64,000 bases of DNA from Sphingosinicellaceae bacterium (GTDB lineage Bacteria > Pseudomonadota > Alphaproteobacteria > Sphingomonadales > Sphingomonadaceae): positions 3,735,001-3,799,000 of the forward strand of contig CP079108.1 in NCBI GenBank assembly GCA_019285715.1. Reading direction: 5' to 3'. The notes under the pieces are model-generated. The model searched no databases. It had not been told where the DNA came from and saw only the letters and a program-made list of their open reading frames with translations. Of the stretch, positions 12,167-20,122 are shown one piece after another (the stretch's first letter is position 1; every line of letters starts with the position of its first letter). The position numbers and the translations under genes were made by a program.

Positions 12167-13597
12167 GTGATCAACCCGACTGCATCCCGCCGCGCAATCC
12201 TCGCCGGCCTCGCCACCCTCGCCGGCAGCGCCGCCATACCTGTCGGCGCCGCACCGGCGAAGGCAGCGCCCGTGCCCTCGAACCCGCTCGTCCACCAGCG
12301 CGCCGACGCGCAGGTCTTCCGCCACGACGACGGCTACTATTACATGACCGGGTCGGTCCCCGAGTACGACCGGCTGGTGCTGCGCCGGTCGCGCACGCTT
12401 GCCGGCCTCGCCACCGCGCCCGAGGCGATCTTGTGGAGGCATCTCGCCAGCGGCCCGCTGTCGGGCTTTCTCTGGGCTCCCGAGCTGCACAAGATCGACG
12501 GCCGCTGGATCATGTATTTCGCCGCCGGCCCGAGCGGCGGCGGCGAGGACGTGTTCCGCATCCGGACCTGGGCGGTGGTCTGCGACGGGGCCGACCCAAT
12601 GACCGGCAAATGGACCGTGCTCGGCCAGTTGCAGACGCCGTGGGACAGCTTCAACCTCGATTCGACCAGCTTCGTGCACCGAGGCAAGCGCTATTTGTGC
12701 TGGGCGCAGCGCGAGCCCGGCATCGACACCAACAGCAACCTGTACCTCGCACCGCTGGCGACGCCGCTGACGCTCGCGGCCCCGCCGGTGCGGCTGTCGG
12801 TACCGACGCTGCCGTGGGAAATCCTCGGTTACAAGGTCAACGAGGCGCCGTCGTTCCTGGCGCACGGCGGCCGGGTGTTCCTCAGCTATTCCGCCAGCGC
12901 CACCGACTCGCGCTACTGCCTCGGCCTGCTCACCGCCGACGCGGGGGCCGACCTGATGGACGCGAAATCGTGGATGAAATCGCCAGAGCCGGTGTTCACG
13001 ACGTCGGCGGTCACCGGCGTCTACGGCCCCGGCCACAACAGTTTCACCGTCGACGAGCGGGGCCGCGCCATCCTCGTCTACCACGGCCGCGACTACGACA
13101 AAATCACCGGCGACCCGCTGTTCGACCCGAACCGCCATACCCGGGTGCAACGCCTGTATTTCGACGCTGACGGCCGCCCCGACTTCGGCATCCCGGTCGG
13201 TAACGGCCCGCTGCCGGTGCGCCTGTCGCCCGCCGGTCGCCCGGCGGAGTTCCTCGTCCACGACGGCAACGCGGTCGCGGTCGGCACCGGGCCGATCCCG
13301 TCGACCCAGTTCCGGATGCTCCCGTGCCGCGCCTCGGGCACCGTCACCCTGCAGCCGATCGACGCGCCCGACCTGCGCGTCAGCTGGAGCGACGGCGCGA
13401 CCGTAGCGCTCTCCCGCGACGACGGCTCGGCCGGGTTCGCCGCGACGTCGAACCTGACGCTCCGCCCTTACCCACGCACGCCCGGCGGCTACACCCTGGT
13501 CCCGGTCGGCAAGGCGGGCCGCGTGCTCACGCACGGCAACGGTCGCGCGGTGATCGCACCCGGCAGCGGCGCGGGCGCGACCTTCGTCCTGACCTGA
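12167..13597 (+). CDS. Tat-exported glycosyl hydrolase, family 43-like
   Basis: A 476-residue protein with a twin-arginine signal (SRRAILAGLATLAG, residues 7-20). The frame is open upstream, but the GTG at 12167 has GGGGAAG five bases before it and puts the twin arginine in place, so it is chosen. The five-bladed propeller resembles GH43: RADAQVFRHDDGYYYM (Asp47 as candidate base) and LWAPELHKIDGRWIMYF (Glu106, in the spot of an acid or pKa modulator), then YGPGHNSF. The last 120 residues look like an AbfB-type arabinose-binding beta-trefoil (repeated RVLTHGN-like units). It likely trims arabinose- or xylose-containing polysaccharide outside the cytoplasm. Confidence 0.82.
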   Translation: MINPTASRRAILAGLATLAGSAAIPVGAAPAKAAPVPSNPLVHQRADAQVFRHDDGYYYMTGSVPEYDRLVLRRSRTLAGLATAPEAILWRHLASGPLSGFLWAPELHKIDGRWIMYFAAGPSGGGEDVFRIRTWAVVCDGADPMTGKWTVLGQLQTPWDSFNLDSTSFVHRGKRYLCWAQREPGIDTNSNLYLAPLATPLTLAAPPVRLSVPTLPWEILGYKVNEAPSFLAHGGRVFLSYSASATDSRYCLGLLTADAGADLMDAKSWMKSPEPVFTTSAVTGVYGPGHNSFTVDERGRAILVYHGRDYDKITGDPLFDPNRHTRVQRLYFDADGRPDFGIPVGNGPLPVRLSPAGRPAEFLVHDGNAVAVGTGPIPSTQFRMLPCRASGTVTLQPIDAPDLRVSWSDGATVALSRDDGSAGFAATSNLTLRPYPRTPGGYTLVPVGKAGRVLTHGNGRAVIAPGSGAGATFVLT

Positions 13598-13599
13598 GC

Positions 13600-14040
13600 C
13601 TATTGCGGCGCGTCCCGGAGCAGCAGCCCGAGCGGCCACAGCGGCCCGACCGGGATCAGCTCGAAGGTCATCATCTGGCGCTGGCCGAGCGGCAGTGCCT
13701 CGAGCAAGGCGTGCGCCTCGGCGACGGTGGTGACGTTCATCAGGAACACCGCGCCCGACCCGTCCGACTTGGCGAACCATTGCTCGATCTTGCCGGTCAG
13801 CATCAGCCGCAGCGTGTCGCGCGCCTCGAACGGCATCACCGGCGGACGCGTCTCGGGCGTCGCCTTGGCAGTCCAGGTGCCGATCGCGAGGACCTTGGTG
13901 ACCAGCGCCTGTGCGGCCTTCATCTCGACCGCACCGGTCGTCGATCGTGTCTCGTCGGTCATGGGTGAGCCTTTCGGAGGTGCAGCTTGAGCAATGGCGG
14001 GGAGGACGAGCAGCAGTGCGGCTGCGAGTGGGCGCCTCAT
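13600..14040 (-). CDS. Small secreted protein, possible dimeric alpha/beta-barrel (YCII-like)
   Basis: A 146-residue protein with a signal peptide (MRRPLAAALLLVLPAIAQA). The mature region has the strand-helix order of small dimeric alpha-beta-barrel proteins such as YCII or muconolactone-isomerase-like folds (EQWFAKSDGSGAVFLMNV, then AEAHALLEALPLG, then MTFELIPVGPLWPLGLLL), but no catalytic residue can be named. The ATG at 14040 overlaps the TGA of the upstream hydrolase gene (ATGA), so the two are translated together. The longer upstream frame would remove the signal peptide and is rejected. Confidence 0.7.
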   Translation of the reverse strand: MRRPLAAALLLVLPAIAQAAPPKGSPMTDETRSTTGAVEMKAAQALVTKVLAIGTWTAKATPETRPPVMPFEARDTLRLMLTGKIEQWFAKSDGSGAVFLMNVTTVAEAHALLEALPLGQRQMMTFELIPVGPLWPLGLLLRDAPQ

Positions 14041-14903
14041 GACAGCAGCGCCTTCGCGACGATTTCGGGCTGGTCGGACTGGAGCCAATGGCCGCCCGGC
14101 ACCGACTGGAACGAGCCGTGCCTGAAGCGCGACGCGCGCTCCCGGCCGAGCGCGAGATTGAGATACGGGTCATACTCGCCCCAGATCACCTTGACCGGCA
14201 GGTCGAGCGCCGCCAGCTCCGGCAGCCGCGCATTGTTGCGCTTGAGGGCGTCGTCGAACTGCGCCGCCATCTGGACGAACGCCGGGCCGGAGCTCGGCGC
14301 GACGATGAAATTATCGGCGACGACCTGCCCGACGGTGGCGCGGAAATGCGGCTTCTGGTCCTTGGGCAGCGCGTCGTCGAACGTCTGCTTCTGCCAGTTC
14401 AGCAGCCACCCGAATTGCGCCGGGTCCTGCGCCACGGCGAGCGCGAGCGCGCGGAGCCTCGGGTCCGCGAACAGCGTGATCATCTCGGGCCAGACATTCA
14501 GCGGCGTGTCGTCGTAGGCCGAGTTGAGGATGCACAGCGCCGCGACCTTCTCCGGATGGTCGAGCGCGAAGTTGATCCCCGGGAGCCCGGACGAGTCGTG
14601 CGGGACCAGCACGACCTTGCCGAGCCCGAGCGCATCGACGACGGCCTCGAGGTCGCCGCGCTGCGTGTCGAAATCGTAGGTCGCGCCGGCCGGCTTGTCG
14701 GAAGCGCCGAAGCCGAGGAAATCGAAGGTCACGACCCGGCGGCCGGCGGCGACCAGGTACGGCACGAGGTCGTCGTAGATGCGGAGGTTATCGGGGAAGC
14801 CGTGCATCAGCACGAACGCCGGCCCCTCCCCCGCATAGTCGCGGGCATAGACGCTGCCCGGTCCGCGCGGGACCCGGTGCTCGGTAAAGGCTGCGGTGGT
14901 CAT
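14037..14903 (-). CDS. Alpha/beta hydrolase, haloalkane dehalogenase/epoxide hydrolase-like
   Basis: A 288-residue cytoplasmic hydrolase. The oxyanion motif is MHGFPDN and the nucleophile elbow reads VPHDSSGLPG. In haloalkane dehalogenases and epoxide hydrolases this place is H/Q-D-W-G-G with an aspartate nucleophile; here Asp is kept but the tryptophan that binds halide is Ser. The acid is probably Asp in IWGEYDPYL and the base His in PGGHWLQ. So it is an Asp-nucleophile relative whose substrate is unclear, rather than a proven dehalogenase. It forms a two-gene operon with the small secreted protein. Confidence 0.82.
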   Translation of the reverse strand: MTTAAFTEHRVPRGPGSVYARDYAGEGPAFVLMHGFPDNLRIYDDLVPYLVAAGRRVVTFDFLGFGASDKPAGATYDFDTQRGDLEAVVDALGLGKVVLVPHDSSGLPGINFALDHPEKVAALCILNSAYDDTPLNVWPEMITLFADPRLRALALAVAQDPAQFGWLLNWQKQTFDDALPKDQKPHFRATVGQVVADNFIVAPSSGPAFVQMAAQFDDALKRNNARLPELAALDLPVKVIWGEYDPYLNLALGRERASRFRHGSFQSVPGGHWLQSDQPEIVAKALLS

Positions 14904-14976
14904 GCGCGTTAACTACCACTGTCGTTCTGCACCCAAAACGTCGTATATCCCTCCTTTCGGGTCACGAGGGTCGGGC

Positions 14977-15921
14977 ATGCTCAAGGTCGGTTTCGTGGTC
15001 ACGCCGGAGTTTCCGGTGATGAGCCTCGCCGCGCTGTCGGTGTTCGAGTTCGCGAACCTGCGCTCCGATCCACCGCTCTACGACGTCCAGATCCTGTCGC
15101 AGCACGGCGGCCCGATCGCGGCCTCGCTCGGCGCGACCGTCGAGACACTGCCGTTCGGGGACAAGCAGTTCGACACGCTGATCATCGGCGGCAACGTGCG
15201 CTTCGTCCCCACGTCGCCAGCCTTGCGAACGTTCATCACCGAAACCGCGCGCACCGCCCGGCGCATCGCGTCGATCTGCACCGGGGTGTTCGCGCTGGCG
15301 GATGCGGGCTTGCTCGACGGCCGGCGGGTGACGACGCACTGGTTGTTTACCGACGAATTACGCGCTCATCTGCCCGGCGTCCGTCTCGAAGCGGACCGCA
15401 TCTTCATCACCGACGGCCCGGTGTGGACTGCAGCCGGCAACTCCGCCGGGATCGACCTGGCGCTCGCCATGCTGGAGAACGACCACGGGGCGGAGCTGGC
15501 GCGGACGGTGGCGCGCATCCTGGTCGTCGAATACCGCCGCGCCGGCGGGCAGCCGCAGCAGTCGGCGCTGCTCGACCTCGCGCCGAAATCAGACCGCATC
15601 CAGAACGCGCTCGCCTACGCGCGATTGAACCTGCGCGAGGTGCTGAGCGTCGAGAGTCTGGCCGCTGCGGCGGGTCTCGGCCCACGCCAGTTCAGCCGCG
15701 CTTTCCGGGCCGAGACCGGCGTTTCCCCTGCCAAGGCAATCGAGGGCCTGCGGCTGGAGGCGGCCCGCCTGATGGTCGAGCAGAGCCGCCACCCGGTCGA
15801 TGTCATCGCCGTCGAGACCGGCTTCGGCGACCAGGAGCGGATGCGGCGCGCGTTCCTGCGCGGCTATGGGGAGCCGCCGCAGGCGGTGCGCCGGGCCGCT
15901 CAGGCAAAGGCGGCCGCCTAG
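14977..15921 (+). CDS. GlxA-family transcriptional regulator (DJ-1/PfpI plus AraC HTH)
   Basis: A 314-residue regulator. The first 190 residues form a class-I glutamine amidotransferase-like (DJ-1/PfpI) sensor domain with IASICTGVFALADAG around the conserved cysteine. The last 100 residues are an AraC double helix-turn-helix (LNLREVLSVESLAAAAGLGPRQFSRAFR and the second helix pair ending TGFGDQERMRRAF). The start is ATG 14977 with ACGAGGG upstream. It lies tail to tail with the aldolase gene, their stop codons sharing the palindrome CTAG. A likely role is control of the adjacent sulfur-linked operon, but that is inference. Confidence 0.9.
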   Translation: MLKVGFVVTPEFPVMSLAALSVFEFANLRSDPPLYDVQILSQHGGPIAASLGATVETLPFGDKQFDTLIIGGNVRFVPTSPALRTFITETARTARRIASICTGVFALADAGLLDGRRVTTHWLFTDELRAHLPGVRLEADRIFITDGPVWTAAGNSAGIDLALAMLENDHGAELARTVARILVVEYRRAGGQPQQSALLDLAPKSDRIQNALAYARLNLREVLSVESLAAAAGLGPRQFSRAFRAETGVSPAKAIEGLRLEAARLMVEQSRHPVDVIAVETGFGDQERMRRAFLRGYGEPPQAVRRAAQAKAAA

Positions 15922-16697
15922 TCCAGCAGGTCCGGCTGTTCCCGCACGATCCGCTCCCACATCGGGCGGAAGCCGAACGCGCCCGGGTCTGCCCCCGCCA
16001 TCTGGCCCGCGGTATAGCGCGCCACTTCGGGCGTGATCGGCTTGACCCGACCCGCGGCCTCCGCGAGCAACTGCGTTTGCGCGGCGTTCTCCATCGCGAC
16101 ATAGCTGGCGACGGCGCTCTCGACGCTGCGGCCTACCGTCAGCAGCCCGTGGTTCTGCAGGATCGCGGCGCGCTTGTCGCCGAGCGCCAGGGCGATGCGC
16201 TCGCCCTCCGAGGCGTCGAGGACGATGCCCGAATAGACTTCGAACAGGACGTGCTGCTCGTGGAAGAAGCAGGCGTCCTGGGTTACGGGATCGAGCAGGC
16301 GACCGAGCGTCGACCACGCCTTGCCGTACAGCGAGTGCGAGTGCGCCGCCGCGACGACGTCGGGCCGGGCCTTGTGGATTTCGGAGTGGATCGCGAAGCC
16401 GGCCTGGTTGATCGGGCCCTCGCCGGCCAGGATGTTGCCGCCGTGGTCGACGAGGACGAGGTCGGAAACCCGGATGTGGCCGAACCACGGACCGATCGGC
16501 GCGACCCAGAAGCGGTCCTCATACTCCGGGTCGCGCGCCGTGATGTGGCCCGCGAGGCCGAGGTCATAGCCCCGGTCGGCGAAGATCCGGTACCCGGCCG
16601 CGAGCCGCTGCTTGCGGTGCAGGCGCTCGGCCTCGACCGAGTTGCGGGGGGCCTCGCCGGCCAAGCGGAAGGCGTCGCGATGGATGACGGCGTTCAT
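15918..16697 (-). CDS. Class II aldolase/adducin family protein
   Basis: A 259-residue enzyme of the zinc-dependent class II aldolase family. Metal-binding histidines are visible in AAAHSHSLYG (H-x-H) and LQNHGLLTVG, and the N-terminal part carries GLAGHITARDP, matching the family's ligand-binding loop. The ATG at 16697 has GAGGAG at good spacing. It is the last gene of a four-gene operon (binding lipoprotein, SfnB-like flavoenzyme, 2-hydroxyacid dehydrogenase, aldolase). The pairing suggests it cleaves or decarboxylates a carbon skeleton released from an organosulfur compound, but the substrate is unknown. Confidence 0.88.
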   Translation of the reverse strand: MNAVIHRDAFRLAGEAPRNSVEAERLHRKQRLAAGYRIFADRGYDLGLAGHITARDPEYEDRFWVAPIGPWFGHIRVSDLVLVDHGGNILAGEGPINQAGFAIHSEIHKARPDVVAAAHSHSLYGKAWSTLGRLLDPVTQDACFFHEQHVLFEVYSGIVLDASEGERIALALGDKRAAILQNHGLLTVGRSVESAVASYVAMENAAQTQLLAEAAGRVKPITPEVARYTAGQMAGADPGAFGFRPMWERIVREQPDLLD

Positions 16698-16708
16698 GAA
16701 AATGCTCC

Positions 16709-17671
16709 TCAATAACCGGCGGCGACATCGACGAGATCGTTCAGCGGCTCGCCGCGCACGAAGCGCCCGAGGTTGGCCGCGACCTTGTCGAACAGGGCGT
16801 TGCGAACCTGCATGTAGTTCGACGAGACGTGCGGGGTCAGGCGGACCAGCGGGTGCGTCCACAGCGGATGCCCCTCCGGCAGCGGCTCCGGGTCGGTGAC
16901 ATCGAGCGTCGCGAAGCCGAGCCAGCCGGCATCGAGCGCGGCGACCAGCGCCTTCTGGTCGAGCACCGAGCCGCGCGCGACGTTGATCAGGTGCGCGGTT
17001 GGTTTGGCGCGCATCAGCAGCTTCGCATCGACCAGCGCGCGTGTCGCGTCGGTGGCGGGGACCGCGAGGACGAAGTGATCGGCGGAGGCCACGACATCGC
17101 CGATATCGGCGAGCAGCTCGACCCCCTCGACCGGGCTGGGCACGTCGCGGCGGCGGACCGCGGTGACCTTGGCCCCGAGCGCCAGCGCACGCCTGGCGAC
17201 CGCCGTCCCGATGCCACCGAGCCCGACGATGCCGACGGTGCTGCCCGCCACCCGCCCGAGCGGTGCCTGCTTCCACTCGGCCGGGCTGCGCGCGCGGACC
17301 GCCTCGAGGTTTTTGGCGTGCGCATAGATCGCCGCGATGGCGTAGTCGGCGATCTCATCGGACGCGACGCCTCGACCGCAGGTCACCAGCGGCGCATCGA
17401 GCAGCCAGCGCGGGTAGAAGTCGATGCCGACCGACGCGCTGTAGACCCATTGCAACCGGCCGGGCCACGCGTCCGGGCGCGGCCGGCCCCTGGTCTCGCG
17501 CCATGCCGGGGAGGGTCGCACGAGCAGCACGTCGGCATCGTTCGCGGCCTCCCACGGGTGGGCCTCGCTGACCGCGATCACCGTCGGCGCGCTCGGCTGG
17601 GCGCGGAGCGCGGCGTTGAAGCCGGCCTCCATCTGGCTGGCGATGACGAGGCTCCGGCCGGCACCGCTCAT
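16709..17671 (-). CDS. D-isomer-specific 2-hydroxyacid dehydrogenase
   Basis: A 320-residue NAD(P)-dependent oxidoreductase. The Rossmann motif is VGIVGLGGIGTAVARRA, followed by the family's RRRDVPSPVEG turn, the HLINVARGSVLDQKAL segment with catalytic Arg, DVTDPEPLPEGHPLW with catalytic Glu nearby, and LTPHVSSNY with the catalytic His. It likely reduces a 2-keto acid or oxidises a D-2-hydroxy acid. Its ATG overlaps the stop of the SfnB-like gene (ATGA), and the aldolase gene follows after 11 bases. Function in organosulfur degradation is suggested only by this operon. Confidence 0.9.
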   Translation of the reverse strand: MSGAGRSLVIASQMEAGFNAALRAQPSAPTVIAVSEAHPWEAANDADVLLVRPSPAWRETRGRPRPDAWPGRLQWVYSASVGIDFYPRWLLDAPLVTCGRGVASDEIADYAIAAIYAHAKNLEAVRARSPAEWKQAPLGRVAGSTVGIVGLGGIGTAVARRALALGAKVTAVRRRDVPSPVEGVELLADIGDVVASADHFVLAVPATDATRALVDAKLLMRAKPTAHLINVARGSVLDQKALVAALDAGWLGFATLDVTDPEPLPEGHPLWTHPLVRLTPHVSSNYMQVRNALFDKVAANLGRFVRGEPLNDLVDVAAGY

Positions 17672-18864
17672 AGCCCGAAGCCGAGGCGGCCGGCGGCGGC
17701 GAGGATGGTGTCGTCCTGCGGCGAGTGGATGCGGCTGCACAAAACGTCGCGGTAGTGGCGCTCGAGCGGGTTCTTGCGGCTGATGCCGGGGTTGCCGGTA
17801 AGTTCGAGGCCGATCTCGACGGCGCGGATGGCGTTGGTCGTGACGAGGTACTTGATGGTGTTGGCCTCGGTGGCGCTCGGCGGATCACTGGCATCGGCGC
17901 GCGCGGCGGCGCTCTCGATCAGCACGCGGTTGGCGTAGAGGAGCGCGTCGATCTCGCCGAAGTTCTCCTGCACGCGCGGCAGGGTCGCGAGCGCCGCGCC
18001 GAGGTTGCTCGGGGTCCGGGTCTTCAGATAGTCGCGGAGCCAGTCGCGCGCCGCCTGCGCGACGCCGTCGTAGATCGTCGCGATCGCGAGGCCGTTCCAG
18101 ATCGCCTGCGAGCTATCGCCGGGCTTGGGCGCCCAGTCGGCGGGCAGGCGCAGGTCGACGGCGTGGTCGAGCGGTATCGGCGTGTCGGTCAGGATGACGT
18201 CGTGGCTTACGGTGGCGCGCATGCCGAGATGGTCCCAGGTCGGCTCGATGACGATGCCCGGGCTGTCGGCGCGGACCAGGAAGACGCCGACGCGCGGCGT
18301 CTCCTCCTCGGTCCTGGCCCAAACGGCGTACCAGGTCAGACCGGTCGAGCCGGTCGAATAGATCTTGGTGCCGCTGATCGCCCAGCCGTCAGCCGTGCGC
18401 CGCGCGGTGGTCTTGGGCATGCCGCCGCGGACCGGGGTGCCGAGCTCGGGCTCGACGCGCAAGCCGCCGATCAGGCCGCCGCCCGCCACCGCCTGCCCGG
18501 CCAGCGTCGCGTACAGGTGCCGCGGCCAGCCTTGCGCGCGGGTCGTGGCCGCGTGGTAGCCGTAGGTCATGAACAGGATCAGCGCGGTCGACGGCTCGCC
18601 CTTGGCGACGGCGCCGAGCACCCGCAGCGACTCCGCCAGCCCCGCGCCGCGCCCGCCGAACTCCGGTGCGACGGTCAGCCCGACCAGCCCCTCGGCGGCG
18701 AGGATGTCGAAGTTCGCCTGCGGGAACACGGCCGAGCGGTCGAACGCCTCCGCGGTCTCTGCCAAGCGCTGGGTCAGGCGGTCGAGTTGCTCCTGCGGTA
18801 CCGGTTCGGCGACCGGCCAGTCGTGATCCACGGGGGCCTGAACGACGGCGAGCGATGCGGACAT
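17668..18864 (-). CDS. Acyl-CoA dehydrogenase-like flavoenzyme, SfnB/DszC type
   Basis: A 398-residue protein of the acyl-CoA dehydrogenase fold. N-terminal helices precede GLVGLTVAPEFGGRGAG, the central beta domain has ISGTKIYSTGSTGLTW, and the C-terminal helical domain ends with LELTGNPGISRKNPLERHYRDVLCSRIHSPQDD. The last stretch is typical of the group containing SfnB and DszC, flavin-dependent enzymes of sulfone and thiophene-sulfur metabolism, rather than beta-oxidation enzymes. It follows the binding lipoprotein gene by 4 bases and overlaps the 2-hydroxyacid dehydrogenase. It probably needs FMNH2 from a reductase encoded elsewhere. Confidence 0.87.
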   Translation of the reverse strand: MSASLAVVQAPVDHDWPVAEPVPQEQLDRLTQRLAETAEAFDRSAVFPQANFDILAAEGLVGLTVAPEFGGRGAGLAESLRVLGAVAKGEPSTALILFMTYGYHAATTRAQGWPRHLYATLAGQAVAGGGLIGGLRVEPELGTPVRGGMPKTTARRTADGWAISGTKIYSTGSTGLTWYAVWARTEEETPRVGVFLVRADSPGIVIEPTWDHLGMRATVSHDVILTDTPIPLDHAVDLRLPADWAPKPGDSSQAIWNGLAIATIYDGVAQAARDWLRDYLKTRTPSNLGAALATLPRVQENFGEIDALLYANRVLIESAAARADASDPPSATEANTIKYLVTTNAIRAVEIGLELTGNPGISRKNPLERHYRDVLCSRIHSPQDDTILAAAGRLGFGL

Positions 18865-18868
18865 GATC

Positions 18869-19846
18869 TCAGACCTTCTCGTCGATGATGGCGTTGAAGC
18901 GGTCGTCCCACAGCGGCCGGACGTCGACGGCGTGGGGGATGAGTTTCTGCCTCGCGAACAGGTCGGCGACGTTCTGCTGCGAGGCGATCGCGGCGTCGTC
19001 GATCCGGCGCAGGGTGTAATAAGCGCTGCGGCGGCGTTGCTGGTCGCGGACGAACTCGACCGGCACGCCGATGCTGGCGGCGACGGTTTTGGTCCACTCC
19101 TCGGGGTGCGCGGCGGCCCAGGCGTAGGCCTGCCGGGTGGCGCGAAGGTACTTGCCGATGACCTCGACCTTGGCCGGGTCGGCGAGCGCGTCGACGTGCG
19201 CCGAGACGATATAGTTGCCCCACAAAAAGCCGAGCGCGGTCTTCAGGATGCGTGCGCCCTCGGTGGCGATGGCGCGCTGGATCGGGAAGCCGTAGATCGC
19301 CCACGCATCGAGCGCCCCGGTCGAGAACGCCGCTGCGCCGTCCGACACGCCCATCGCGACCGGTGTGATGTCGCCCCACTCGAGCCCGACCGACTCGAGC
19401 ATGCGGATCAGGAAATACTGCGACGTGGTGGCGCGGACGTAGCCGACGCGCTTGCCCTTGAGGTCCTTGAGCGACTCGATCGGGGAGCCCTTGGGGACCA
19501 GCACGACCTGGTTGTTGACGTCGCCGTGCGCGACCGCGATCTGCCTGAAGCTCTGGTGGCTGGAAGCGGCGGCAAACACCGGCGGAATTTCGCTCATCCC
19601 GCCATAGTCGAGCGAGCCGCCGTTCATCGCCTCGATCACCAGCTGGCCCGAGGCGAACTCGCTGTAATCGACCCGGAAACCCGGGGTCGCGATGCCGGCG
19701 GTCTTGAACAGCAGGCGGGTATCGGCGTCGCCCTTGCCGGTGATCGAGGCGCGGAGCACCGGCTCGCTGCCGGTCGTCGCCTTGCCGCAGGCCGCGAGCA
19801 ACAGGCCGCCGAGCAGTACGGAACGCCGGTCGAAATCGAGTCTCAT
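18869..19846 (-). CDS. ABC transporter substrate-binding lipoprotein, SsuA-like
   Basis: A 325-residue binding protein of the sulfonate/nitrate/taurine group (NMT1-like). The signal ends in a lipobox LAAC with Cys20, and the charged DFDRRSVLLGG before it has a twin arginine, so Tat export as a lipoprotein is possible. The fold motifs GGSLDYGGMSEIPPVFAAA and LKGKRVGYVRATTSQYFLI are typical of SsuA-like proteins. It heads the operon with the flavoenzyme, dehydrogenase and aldolase genes, while the matching permease and ATPase lie 2.8 kb away at 22618-24246. Start ATG 19846 is chosen because upstream residues do not form a signal. Confidence 0.9.
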   Translation of the reverse strand: MRLDFDRRSVLLGGLLLAACGKATTGSEPVLRASITGKGDADTRLLFKTAGIATPGFRVDYSEFASGQLVIEAMNGGSLDYGGMSEIPPVFAAASSHQSFRQIAVAHGDVNNQVVLVPKGSPIESLKDLKGKRVGYVRATTSQYFLIRMLESVGLEWGDITPVAMGVSDGAAAFSTGALDAWAIYGFPIQRAIATEGARILKTALGFLWGNYIVSAHVDALADPAKVEVIGKYLRATRQAYAWAAAHPEEWTKTVAASIGVPVEFVRDQQRRRSAYYTLRRIDDAAIASQQNVADLFARQKLIPHAVDVRPLWDDRFNAIIDEKV

Positions 19847-20122
19847 GCGCGCGTCGAACTCAAGGCCGCTCTCCACTGCCGGTCAGTCCCGGCGATGCGC
19901 CAAGGTTCACTGGCAGAGACGTCCATGCAAACGCGCAATCATTCGCCATAGACAAGCCCATCTTAACTGTTGAGGATTGCTCATACGACAGATGAGCAGC
20001 GCTATAGTGGAACAACTCCAGTAACTATTAGCCCAGCTTATCGACGCATTAGGATAATCCGTTCGTCGTTACGACAGCCGCGTCCTAGCCTCTGGCATCA
20101 ACACTTAGCCGGGATGACTGCG
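19847..20122. promoter_or_regulatory. Divergent promoter region of two organosulfur units
   Basis: This 276-base gap separates the minus-strand binding-protein operon from the plus-strand monooxygenase. It holds a perfect inverted repeat, TGCTCAT (19978-19984) and ATGAGCA (19992-19998), with a 7-base spacer. A TTAGGATAAT stretch (20049-20058) shares TAGGATA with the palindrome upstream of the LysR gene. No gene-like frame with a ribosome site is present. Confidence 0.5.

Noticed and set aside
12002-14173. 723-codon frame across the GH43 gene and its neighbours
   Set aside because: It crosses several confident genes, has biased composition and no domain.
17668-18864. Calling the flavoenzyme a fatty-acid acyl-CoA dehydrogenase
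   Set aside because: The C-terminal motif and the sulfur-uptake neighbours fit the SfnB/DszC branch instead.
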